A stretch of 64,000 nucleotides of DNA from Oreohelix idahoensis (Eukaryota > Mollusca > Gastropoda > Stylommatophora > Oreohelicidae), in the NCBI GenBank assembly GCA_024509875.1, contig JAMPIV010000598.1, positions 124,001-188,000 on the forward strand, read 5' to 3'. Positions 24,509 through 34,125 of this stretch are shown piece after piece (position 1 is the first letter of the stretch; every line of letters begins with the position of its first letter). A program made the position numbers and the translations under genes. The notes under the pieces are model-generated. The model did not search any database. It was not told where the DNA came from and saw only the letters and a program-made list of their open reading frames with translations.

Positions 24509-25016
24509 AAAACTGAAGACAAATCAAAGAATTTTCAAAAAAGAAACAACTCTGCAGGGAGTTGAATGCAGAACATTTGCTTGGAAGGCATATGTTCTGA
24601 CCACTAAACCACTATCCAAGTTGGTATATGTGATTTTTTAAATCTTAACTATTTTAATGATTGCCTCCATCCTTCAGAATTAGTTCGTTGAAGACATACC
24701 AAGAAAATTATAAGATAGGAAAATTAGCAATGATGAAAATATAAAATATTTAAATACATTTGTTAAAAAACAAGGCTGACAAGGTGTACCCATAAGAGAT
24801 TTGTGCTCAGAAGGAAAAGTTAAACTTAACAGAACATACTACATGAAGCACATTTACAAAATACTCTTATTTCTGTTGTTTTTATAGCAACATATTCACG
24901 TACAGTTTTGTCATATAAGAGCTTCCTTGCAATGTCATTTTCTAGAGACAATATGCATACAGAATTTAAGCGCTCTTCAGTCATGTAGACCGAAATTTGT
25001 ATTTTTATAAAGTATA

Positions 25017-25296
25017 ATAATAATAATAATAATAAATTCTTTAAGCGCCAAACACGGCGCATAAGGCAGAAACCAGTGCTCTCCAGGTTGTTCGTTTTTC
25101 CTTCTTGCACATTATTTAGGCCCAACGTTCTTCCTTCTCTTATTATTGTTCTTCTGAGTGTTTCTTTTGGTCTTCCTTTTTTCCGCTTACCCTCAGGAAC
25201 CCAAGTGAGCGCCTGTAGTGGTATTCTGTTGTTTTGCATTCGTAGGACATGACCGATATATGACCATCGTCTTTTCCTTATATAGTCGGAGACATA
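25017..25296 (-). mobile_element. RTE-2 3'-end fragment nested in hAT-B
   Basis: The - strand reads [20 protein letters not shown] and [16 protein letters not shown], nearly the same as the C-terminus encoded at 48106-48300. The 3' end is an (AAT)n tail. A perfect 13 bp duplication TTTATAAAGTATA (25004-25016, 25297-25309) flanks it. It splits the dimerisation-domain codons of the hAT-B transposase right after SKLYFI. Confidence 0.92.
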
Positions 25297-26925
25297 TTTA
25301 TAAAGTATAGCTTTGAAAAATTCCTTTCTGCTTCGCAGCTCGTGATGGGCATTGTCAAGTACAGCTTAAGCGCAGTAGTAATATTGGGGAACACTTCAAT
25401 TAGGTGTTGCTCCCAAATACAAATAAGCTGAAGAACTTCTGCGCATTGCGTTTTAGATGGCATGTTTCCTTCTGTGTTCTGGGATTTCCAAAGGTGCAAA
25501 TATTCTTTGAACTGATAACACTCGTTTACTAATTTGTGGTCAATATCATCTTTGTAATACGATATTCTATGTTTAATACTGTCCTCGTCAATTTCAGAAT
25601 TGTTCACCAATTCCGAGAGGAACTTGAACCTTTTCGCAATCTGCTCATATGGGTCAATACTCTTGCGTTACTGGATTACCAAGCAGTCATAGATTTGATA
25701 TAGAACTTCTATCCTAAATTTGTCAGCTCCTCTCAAAGAAGCAATACACTTGCTCCTTCTGAAAATTTCCTTGTAACAATGCGTTTGGAAGCATCAGAAT
25801 AACTTGAAGTGATATCTTCACACAAACCTTTTGCTTCTGATTCAAAGTGTGCAATCCTATCGGCTGAATTTTCTCTGAGTTCTTTAACAAACGAAAGTAA
25901 AGATGAAAGCAGAAGATAACCGTCAAATACATCAAAACCAGGGGTTTGTAGTTTCTTACTTGTTTTGTTGAAACGCTCCAGTACTTCTTCCCAAATGACT
26001 GTTAAAATAGCATATTCCAGCTGTACCAACTTGTTGTATAAATTCTTTGCATCTCGTTTACATTCAGGCTTCTCTTCTGAGTCTTCAGATATATGTTTGT
26101 AAAATACTCATAGATCCATTTTTAATTGCCCGGACTGCTTCATAGTGTGCAGACCATCTAGTAACATTTAAGCTCTTTAGAGAAAAATGTAGATTGCCCT
26201 GTGTGTTTAAAATCCCCCATCTTCGTGGAGATCCAGAAAAGAAAACATACAGCTCCTGCAAAATAGTCAACAACTTCAGGTACAAAAGGCACTGCCTTTT
26301 CTTCTAAGAAGGTTAAGTGAATGGGCTGCACATGGTACATAGTCTGCGTACTTGTTAATGTTTTTAAAGAGTGCTTGCAGCCCTTTCTCCGAGCCCTTCA
26401 TGTTAGATGCATTATCGTAGGACAAAGCACGGATATTTTCAAGTGAAAGCTTATGTTCACCCAGGACTTGTTGTATTTTGTTGAACAAGGTCGTGGGTGA
26501 GTGGTTTTCTATCGGTAAAAATTTTAAGAATCTCTCACAGGGTTTTCCATTATAGCAGTATCGAACCACAATTACCAGCTGGTCAACATGTGTCAGGTCA
26601 GGCGTAGAGTCAACAATAATAGAGTAGTATTTGGTGTTTAGGTTGTTGATTTGATTCACAATTTCATCTTGCACATGTTTTCCCATATTTTCTACCAATT
26701 CTTCATACACGGTTTTGGATAGGTAAGTAGCATTTACTTTTTCATTTTTACATTTCTCGAGATGTTCATGTAAAAATGGGTCGAATTCTGCATTAAATTC
26801 AATGGCATCCATGAAGTTTCCATTATTTGGTGAGCCCCACTTCTCCTCATGACCTCTAAATGCCAAACCTCTTTCACTTAAAATCTTTATAACAGCTACA
26901 ACTCTTTTCAGTACTACAAAATAGT

Positions 26926-28074
26926 CATCATCATGTAGCATGTCCTCACAGCCCGCCTGAAAGACTCTCGATCTCTAGCCAGCCCTCCTGCCTCCTCCAT
27001 TGTCATGTTCAAGGTGTCTTCAATGTCCTGTGTCCACCGTCGTCTTGGTTGGCCCCTGCCTCGCCTTCCAGGCACCGTACCCTCCATCACTGTTCTCTCC
27101 AAGCCAATATGACGTTTAATGTGGCCAAAGTATTTCAGTTTCCGGGACATGATATTGTTTATGAGCCAGTTTTCCTGGATGTTCAGGTCGTGTAGGTTGT
27201 CTATATATTTTTCTTCTTGGTCCAAGATATTCTGAGAATTTTTCTGTAACACTTTGCTTCGAAAGATTCGATTTTTTTCTTTAATGTTTGAGTAATGGTC
27301 CATGACTCACATCCATACTTTGCTACCGGAAAGATGCACGTTCTCAGATGCTTTACTTTTATTAATTTGCTTGTGTTATGCCATAGGTTCTTCATTTTAT
27401 TTGCATTGCTATGACCAGTCTCCTTCTGACTTTTTTTGAGCAGTCTCTATTGTTGTTAATTATGGAGCCAAGATATTCAAAATTTGTGTCATTTTCAGTT
27501 TCCTCATCACTGATGGTAATTTTTGGTTGGCATCTTGTTTTGTCTGTGGACATTATCTTTGTTTTTTTTTTTGTGTGTGTTCAGAAAAAGGTTCTGATCC
27601 TCACTGTGTCTTTTGACAGACAGGATTAACTGTTCTAGTCCCTTGGCACTGTTTGAAAGAATAACTGTGTCATCTGCGTACCTGAGTTCTGGGATCGCAT
27701 TTTCACCAATTGTGAACGGATCGCAATGTTCACATTCTTGGTCACTAGCAACATTTCTCATTATATTTTCTGCATAGATGTTAAACAAGTATGGAGAGAG
27801 GATGCAACCCTGTCTTACTCCCCTTTTCACCTCAAACCATCCTGATGTTTCCCCCGCTACTCTGACAGCTGCTTGTTGTTCATGGTATAGTGCTTCAATT
27901 AGATGGATCAAATGCGCCGGAAACCCCATGTCTCTCATGATGTTTCACAATTTCTGATGTTGTACGCAGTCGAAGGCCTTTGTGTAATCTACAAAACAGG
28001 CATAAAGATCTACATTGTATTCTCTGCATTTCTCGAGGATGTTTCTCACATTAAAAATGTGATCTCTCGTACAG
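26926..28074 (-). mobile_element. Non-LTR element (family LINE-3), 5'-truncated, nested in hAT-B
   Basis: The - strand encodes reverse transcriptase pieces: FVDYTKAFDCVQHQKLW, GVRQGCILSPYLFNIYAE, the intact palm LRYADDTVILS, CESWTITQ, KLKYFGHIKRH and GRRGRGQPRRRWTQDIED. Frame changes occur near 27500 and 27300. It ends in a (GAT)n tail. A perfect 11 bp duplication TACAAAATAGT (26915-26925, 28075-28085) flanks it. Only the last part of ORF2 is present. Confidence 0.92.
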
Positions 28075-29026
28075 TACAAAATAGTACTGCATGGATTTGT
28101 CATCTGTTCTTCAATTTGCTGACCCACGGTATTTTTATTTGACTTTCTTGTTATCCAACACAACATCGCGCTCTTATGTTCCATGCTGTCTTCATGATTC
28201 TCCAGAGTTCTGAGTACATTCATCCAGTCAGAAAACCCACCTGTTGTAAGTGATGTTTGGCATTTAGAAAAGTGTTTGCAAACAAAACAGTATATACAGC
28301 CTTTGCTCATTGAGTAAACTAACCAGAATCTCATCACAGTCTAGCCATTTTTCAATCTTTTTTAAAAATATTTGTTTTATAAACTTCTGTTTTGCTCCTT
28401 GTTAAACCCTGCTTGATTCGGTATATACATCATCTGGTTTTTTATTTTGAAAAAAAACCTATTAAACAATTCTGTATGAAATCAGTATCAACTGTTATGT
28501 GCCAGTTTTCGAGGTCACTGCATTCTTTGAAATCACTGATTTGCTTCCTGTTTCATGTTTCTGCTTCCACATCTTGTGCACTATCACTGGCTTCAATGGT
28601 GTTTGCTTGGCATGTTTCAACAGTAGGTGTTGACAAACTTGACATTGCCAAATAGTTTGTTAGTTTTTTGACATTTAGAGATTTCGGCAGATCGCTTTTC
28701 CTTGAGTTTGCGTTTTTTGGTATCCACTTAAGTACTTTCGTGAACTCTTGTTATTCCACTAGGGTCTTGACTTATGTTAAAAAGGGAAACAAAAATTACA
28801 TTAGCCACAGCAGAACTGCCAACTTACCGCGACACTCCACCTTTACAACATATGTGCTACTGACTCTCAAACTTTGGGATTGTCGAAATATATACAACAA
28901 AAAATTAACAAATTTGAGTCGTGCGACTATTGTCGCATGCTTTGAAAGGAAAAAAGTTTAGGTCTACTTTCTGAGAAAGCGTTTTTTCGTTTACGGCTAA
29001 CCTACATGATACTTTAATAACCTTTT

Positions 29027-29300
29027 GAGCCGCGCTGGTGTAATGGCTACAACGTTGTACTGGCGACCAGGTTTTCAAGGTTCAAGCCCGGGCGTCAGCG
29101 TTTGAAGGAATGTTTACGACCGGGAATTTGACTGAATAACCTGAACGGCTCCTGCACATAAACCCCCTGTGGGTGGGAAGGAGCGAAGCTCCTGACCGGG
29201 TTGGAAGGAAAGTCCACTGACCCCCCAGCCTCGCAATGACATGTCATTGGGCCAAAAGGGCTGGAAAGCTCGAGTGCCGCTGGTTAGAGAAAAAATAAAA
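29027..29300 (+). repeat. tRNA-derived SINE nested in hAT-B
   Basis: The tRNA-like head has an A-box TGGTGTAATGG and a B-box GGTTCAAGCCC, followed by a ~200 bp body and a short A-rich tail. A perfect 11 bp duplication AATAACCTTTT (29016-29026, 29301-29311) flanks it. It differs in body from the SINE at 5211. Confidence 0.88.
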
Positions 29301-29504
29301 AATAACCTTTTAATTCTTATTTTAACTATAATTTTGCATTGAATTACACTATATTATTAACATTTTTTTTTTTTTTTTAAACTCTTCTCATACAGTAGAC
29401 CCAAAATGTTTAAGCAATATGGACTAAAGTCGCTTTTGGGGCCCCTCCAGGATTAGGGGCCCTGAAGCTTAAGCTTCATTAGTTTCATAGTAGATCCGCC
29501 ACTG

Positions 29505-29800
29505 CATGTGGGGAGGACAAACAAATAGTAGGACATATCCTCTATGACTGTCGCCGCCAGCGGAGAAGCAGGATGGCAGCATGACCTTCTAGATATCCAT
29601 TTGAGAGAACGAACGAACTTTATTTTCAAAGGGTTAAGAATTGGGCACGCAGGCCCGTCTGACATTCTGCCCTTCCTCTCTCTCTCATCATGTAAACTGT
29701 ATCCTTTCATCCTCACATTTACTTTAAGCATTATTAAGGCATTTATCATTATAAAAGTAATAGAGAGAAACTGTATGGTAACGAGAGAACCCTGAGACGG
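29505..29800 (+). mobile_element. LINE 3' end that hosts hAT-B (right part)
   Basis: The + strand reads CGEDKQIVGHILYDCRRQRR, a C..H..C zinc-knuckle-like end typical of some LINE ORF2 proteins, then a stop and a 3' UTR with GCAGGCCCGTCTGACATTCT. The boundary after about 29800 is unclear. Confidence 0.55.
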
Positions 29801-30215
29801 ACTTCCAGTTTTATAAGCGCGGTAGATGTGGTTATTTGAGAGCGAACGGCGAAGAAGAAGAGGACGAAGGAGAAAAAAGGATGGAAGAAAAAGAAGAAAT
29901 AATTATCCTTCCAGTACTCACTTTGGTATCTCTCTCCATCCAACGGTGTGTCTATATTGCACTTGAAATCAGGAACTCGATTGGAGACAGATGTATAAAA
30001 CAGCTAACCGTTATTTAGTAAACCGTTACCAACGATTCAAACAAACACTCGTAAATAGAGCTATGTAAATAAACATTTAAACAAATAAAGAGGGGAAACC
30101 AGAGGAAAGTAAACAGTAAATAAAAAAATATTACACACATAAAGATATGTGTCAGGCACTCGTGAGAAATAAAGAAGTAGAAAACTAGACAACAGAAAAA
30201 CAACAGAAGGGAGTG
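29800..30215. other. Non-coding DNA
   Basis: Purine-rich stretches around 29848-29900 (GAAGAAGAAGAGG-like) produce an open frame without known homology. Nothing else recognised. Confidence 0.45.
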
Positions 30216-30219
30216 GCTT

Positions 30220-30400
30220 ACCGGAGAATAGAACCTAGGACCTTCCGAAACAGCGCTTCGAGTAAAAGCTACTAGCTTGTGCAACAGAATTCTGGAGTGG
30301 AAAAGGGATGGGGGGAAAGGGGGGGAAGAGGTAATACGTCTAATAAAGACAAAGAACCAAAAAAATAAAATCGGCGTTGCGGCCACAAGGCCTTCGTCAG
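30220..30400 (-). repeat. tRNA-like SINE fragment
   Basis: On the - strand, TAGGTTCTATTCTCC (about 30220-30234) resembles a B-box and GTAGCTTTTACTCGAAGCGC a D-arm/A-box region. Downstream on the + strand is GCGGCCACAAGGCCTTCGTC (about 30376-30395), whose complement resembles AAGTCCTTGTGGCCGTAAC at about 43975-43993. Boundaries are not defined. Confidence 0.4.
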
Positions 30401-31010
30401 AAACAGACGAACAAAAACAGACAGGAAAGAAAGTGAGAACTAAGTAGAAAAGATTACATTGGGACCACATCGGACTCTACTCAGTCGCGACTAAGATGAT
30501 TCTTCTTCCCGCCATCCAAAGACATGAAATAAAAGATAATAGAGAATACAAAATCAGACTGAATATAAAAGACCATACGATACAGCACCAAGATTAAGGA
30601 AATACAGGGATGAAAAGACAATGTAATAATTATTGTCAAATGTCTCATTATACACTAGTCAACAAATTGTCAAAAGTTATTTGTACCAGAAATTAAATAT
30701 ACAATTTCTTATTGATTTTGACATGCTGATATCAAATATCATAATGAAATTCACCAATTGGCTCTGGGTTTTTTTTAAATGATGAATTTACATTACAGTA
30801 ATACAAATAATGTATGCTTTTTTAATTCTCTGGGGTGAACAGCTAGTCTTTCTACTTTAGCATTATAAAAATTGTGGTTACATACTCAATTAATTGATAT
30901 TTCAACATAAAATGATAGAAAAAATAAAAACATTATTTAAAGTTCACATATCATGCTTTAAAAAGGCACATTTTAACCCATTCCGTCATTATTCAGTCGC
31001 TGTTCGAGCT
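30400..31010. other. Non-coding DNA, AT-rich
   Basis: No coding frame, repeat or RNA recognised. The DDE-like copy 2 begins just after. Confidence 0.45.
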
Positions 31011-31969
31011 CTCTTTGCTTGCTTCTTGTAGTCAATCGATGAGGTGTCTCTTGTCACAGTTCAACAGTAATCAGCAAGCATTGAAGGGCTCCAATTGCCT
31101 TGATACCTTGTCTCCATAGCAGCAACGTCCTGGTGAAATCGTTCACCATGCTCATCACTGACCGCTCCACAGTTTGACGTAAAGAAATTCAGATGAGAAT
31201 ACAGAAAATGAATTTTCAAAGATATGTTGCAGCCAAGACTCTTATACTTCAGAAGGAGATTTTCTACAATTTCATTGTAATTATCAGATCTGTTGTTTCC
31301 AAGAAAATTGTCCACCACTGACTTAAATGCTAGCCATGCTGCTTTTTACTTACCATGCAACACGCAAAGAAACTCGTTATCATGAAGAAGTTTTCGAATT
31401 TGCGGACCAACAAATACTCCTTTTCTTATTTTAGCTTCACTCAGTCTTGGAAATTTTCTGATGAGGTATTTGAAAGCCTCATCTGTTTTCTCCATTGCCT
31501 TGACAAAGTTTTTCATGAGACCCAGCTTAATGAGCAAGGGTGGCAACAAAATCTTGCTGGTTTCGACAAGTGCTGGGTTCTCAACGTTCTTACTGCCAGG
31601 CTGCAATGACTGCCTGATTGGCCAATGTCTTCTGATGTAATGGTCACTTCGTGCACGGCTATCCCACTCACAGAGAAAGCAACAGTACTTGGTGTATCCA
31701 CCCTGTAGTCCACGCAAAAGAGCGACCACTTTTAAGTCACCGCAAAGTAACCAATGATGATGATCGTAGTTTATACACTTCAAAAGCTGCTTAATGTTTT
31801 CATAAGTTTCTTTCATATGAACTGCGTGACCAACTGGAATTGACGGTAACACATTACCATTATTCAACAAAACAACTTTAAGACTCGTCTTGGGTGAATC
31901 AATGAAAAGCCTCCACTCTTCCGGTATGTAATTGATTTTGAGGGCTGCCATTAAACCAGAAATATTCTA
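31010..31969 (-). pseudogene. DDE-transposase-like multicopy protein, broken copy 2
   Basis: Homologous to the second half of the gene at 7847-9465: NISGLMAALK, EWRLFIDSPKTSLKVVLL, CGDLKVVALL, FLCEWDSR, LPPLLIKLGLMKNFVKA, VGPQIRKLL, then VDNFLGNNRS and SDEHGERFHQDVAAME. The D, D and E of FIDS, CGDL and SDEHGE are preserved. A TAA follows VLHGK (about 31340-31350) and a TGA follows LADYC (about 31061-31063). The N-terminal half is absent: similarity stops about 15 bp before the Gypsy LTR at 31983, and the missing half is not found beyond the other LTR. The conserved reading suggests selection before inactivation. Confidence 0.7.
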
Positions 31970-31982
31970 TTTTTTTCTTCTT

Positions 31983-33276
31983 TGAAGTGGTAACTTGCCA
32001 CCCTTATCGACACCTGGTGTTAAAGTGTAAGATGTAGGTGTCTTCTCTGATTTAGGATGTTGCTGTGTATGTGGTAGTGGAACAGTTCAATGGGTTATCA
32101 CACAGGCAACATGACGTGTAGAGTCATAGAAAGGGTAACTTCGTTGTATAAGTTTCTTTCATTTATTGCACGCCACAAAACAGTCATGATACTTATGACA
32201 TCAACATGGTTAACGAGTTCAGCAAGATGATATGGCACATTGAAAACAATTTCTGTAGTCAGCAATGATAGCTGTTGTATATATGCGTCATAAGACATCA
32301 CAGTTCAATAGATTCAGAAATTCATCAATCATCGAGTGCTAGTTCGTGAAGCTGTATAAATAATAATAATTTCTATAACTTCTGCAACAGTGTCAGCTAC
32401 AGATCTTCAATGTTCATAAACAATAATAAATGCTCCCATTCTGATGCTAGCAGATCAGTTGTATACAATAAGTCCGTTCACTGTCTGCACGTGAATAGCA
32501 TACATGGGCTACAGGTCAGCTCGACCTTTATAATGTTCCTAAGTCTAACCATCTGACTTGGACGTGATCTCTGATATAACGAATCCTGGAACACAGACAA
32601 CAGTCTTGTTGGTCTAGAGCGACCCATATATATTTAACTAGTTCAGGTATACAGATACCGGTGACTTAATCCTAGTCAAAGTACCTCTCCATTTTGCATC
32701 ACACAGGCGAGCAAATAGGCGACAAAATGACGAACCTCTAGACGATAGCATAAAGTTCGATACAAGAGGAATTACCTTATTTCGGAAAATCAACCATGAA
32801 CATATGCCTCCAGGCAGGCTGCATAATACTGGGAAATAGTCTAGTTAGCTAACTAACTCACTAAGACACTGTATTTCCCTCAGAGAATCACAAGACGCAG
32901 TTGCGTCTGCTCGCTTCTTAAACCATTTCTAAACTCCCCAACTGGGCGGAACACACAGAACGAACTCCCGGTTTTTGACATGCGCAGAACGACAATCTCT
33001 GAGTTGCCGTTCACAATAAGACGATTCGAAGAACATTCGAGATAAAAGTCTTACACAGTCGCGCCTTTTATGGTCATGAAAAGAAGCGTTAAGAAAGGTT
33101 TCAGACATCTACCATAGTTGACTGATACTACCAAATAAGGAGATGTGGTCACGCTTCGTTCAAGAAATTATAGACCGAACGTGTCTCTATACAAGAGAAG
33201 GCAACTCCTAACAAATTGTAGTCTCGATAACTCGGATTATGTCCCTTTGACCATAGAAAACATAATACACACTTCA
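31983..33276 (-). repeat. 3' LTR of element 1
   Basis: About 1.29 kb, differing from the repeat at 40757 by only a handful of changes seen by eye. Examples are CAATGGG versus CACAGGG near 32092/40862, a 3 bp gap near 32843, a 1 bp gap near 32937 and A/G near 33125. A purine-rich stretch with CCAGGGAGGGTGCGGTAA on the - strand (about 33348-33365) could be the polypurine tract. If so, the LTR really starts near 33347 with TGTTACGCAC. Both repeats contain the same 67-codon - strand frame, which I do not consider a gene. Confidence 0.88.
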
Positions 33277-33347
33277 GTCAAAAAAATGATCATACATATG
33301 AAAAAATGTTTATACAAACGAAAAATAATAATGATCCGTGCGTAACA

Positions 33348-34125
33348 TTACCGCACCCTCCCTGGAAAAAAAAAAAAATGGGACATTTTTTTTTTTTTTA
33401 AATCCTGGAGCCGGAAAAAATCTAGGCTCCTAACGCACGTATGATGCGTGGATATTTACCTAACAAATTAGCTCAACGCATGGAGCGACACTGAGATCAT
33501 ATCTCAGATCCTTAGAGAAAAAATTTATCTAAGTATACGCTGATATATTCCAGGAAGGTGCCACCAACACACGCCACAATGATGGCAACAACATAATGAC
33601 AATCAAATTATACTCATACCAATATATGAAATTAAATATATTATGTGTTATCATACAATGTGTTGCAAATAGCGGTGTAATTTACTAATATACCGCACTA
33701 TATTATTACATTATATAAAGTAACAGTAATTAATAAGTAATACATGTGTTGCTCTTCGGTGACACAAAACATTCAATAGAAGAAGATGTGGACATCATCC
33801 GCTCCCAATGTAGGACAGGACTTGATATCCTCAAAGTTCCACAATGGACATAAACTCGCAGACTTCAATGATGTGCTGCGAAAATATCAATAACACAAAT
33901 CTTAAAGACAACTGGTAAATTTCTTAATACAATCCTGAAAATAATTTATTTAAATGTGGCCGAGTGATCTTTTGGCCCGTATATCACTAACTAAGCCTTC
34001 TTAGATAATTACATGGTACAATGTTATAAATTTCCCTCAAAAAAAAAAAAGTGAGACAAAATCTACTAACATGTCATTATAACATTGGACTGTATATCAG
34101 GAAATATATATATATGACAGAAGAA
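33348..34125 (-). other. Untranslated region between RNase H end and 3' LTR of element 1
   Basis: No env-like or other frame of note on the - strand. Poly-A/poly-T runs occur at about 33366-33402, with AT-rich sequence between. The element therefore ends after RNase H. Confidence 0.6.

Larger units (their letters stand above)
24840..28340 (-). pseudogene. hAT-B transposase (ZMYM1-like), interrupted and decayed
   Basis: Reading the - strand, pieces fall in the usual order. A TTF-type zinc finger with WLVYSMSKGCIYCFVCKHFS and LENHEDSMEHK lies at 28337-28130. After an inserted LINE, the RNase H-like core (26930-26276) contains PNNGNFMDAIEFNAEFD, IIVDSTPDLTHVDQL, YDNASNMKG and CAAHSLNL. Then come WGILNTQG (about 26220) and the C-terminal dimerisation segment [13 protein letters not shown] at about 25320, cut by a second insertion and resumed with [19 protein letters not shown] to about 24840. 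Aspartates in VDST and YDNAS, expected in the catalytic core, are kept. Several frameshifts remain outside the insertions. Confidence 0.87.
23765..29504 (-). mobile_element. Complete hAT DNA transposon (hAT-B) with nested insertions
   Basis: Inverted ends start CAGTGGCGGATCTAC at 23765 and end GTAGATCCGCCACTG at 29504. Subterminal copies of GGGGCCCTGAAGCTT lie inside both ends. A perfect 8 bp duplication CATGTGGG flanks it (23757-23764, 29505-29512). The 5740 bp element carries a 24-unit minisatellite near its left end and a decayed transposase on the - strand. It also contains three later insertions with their own duplications (25017-25296, 26926-28074, 29027-29300). Confidence 0.96.

Noticed and set aside
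23881..24527. Direct-repeat array of 24 units considered as a CRISPR array
   Set aside because: The units abut with no unique spacers, and the setting is a eukaryotic hAT transposon. It is a minisatellite.
24015..24527. Long - strand open frames of 96-170 codons over the minisatellite
   Set aside because: They exist in all three frames because the unit length is not a multiple of three and lacks stops; no gene signals.
33348..34125. Possible env gene between RNase H and the 3' LTR of element 1
   Set aside because: No substantial - strand frame, signal peptide or membrane segment there.
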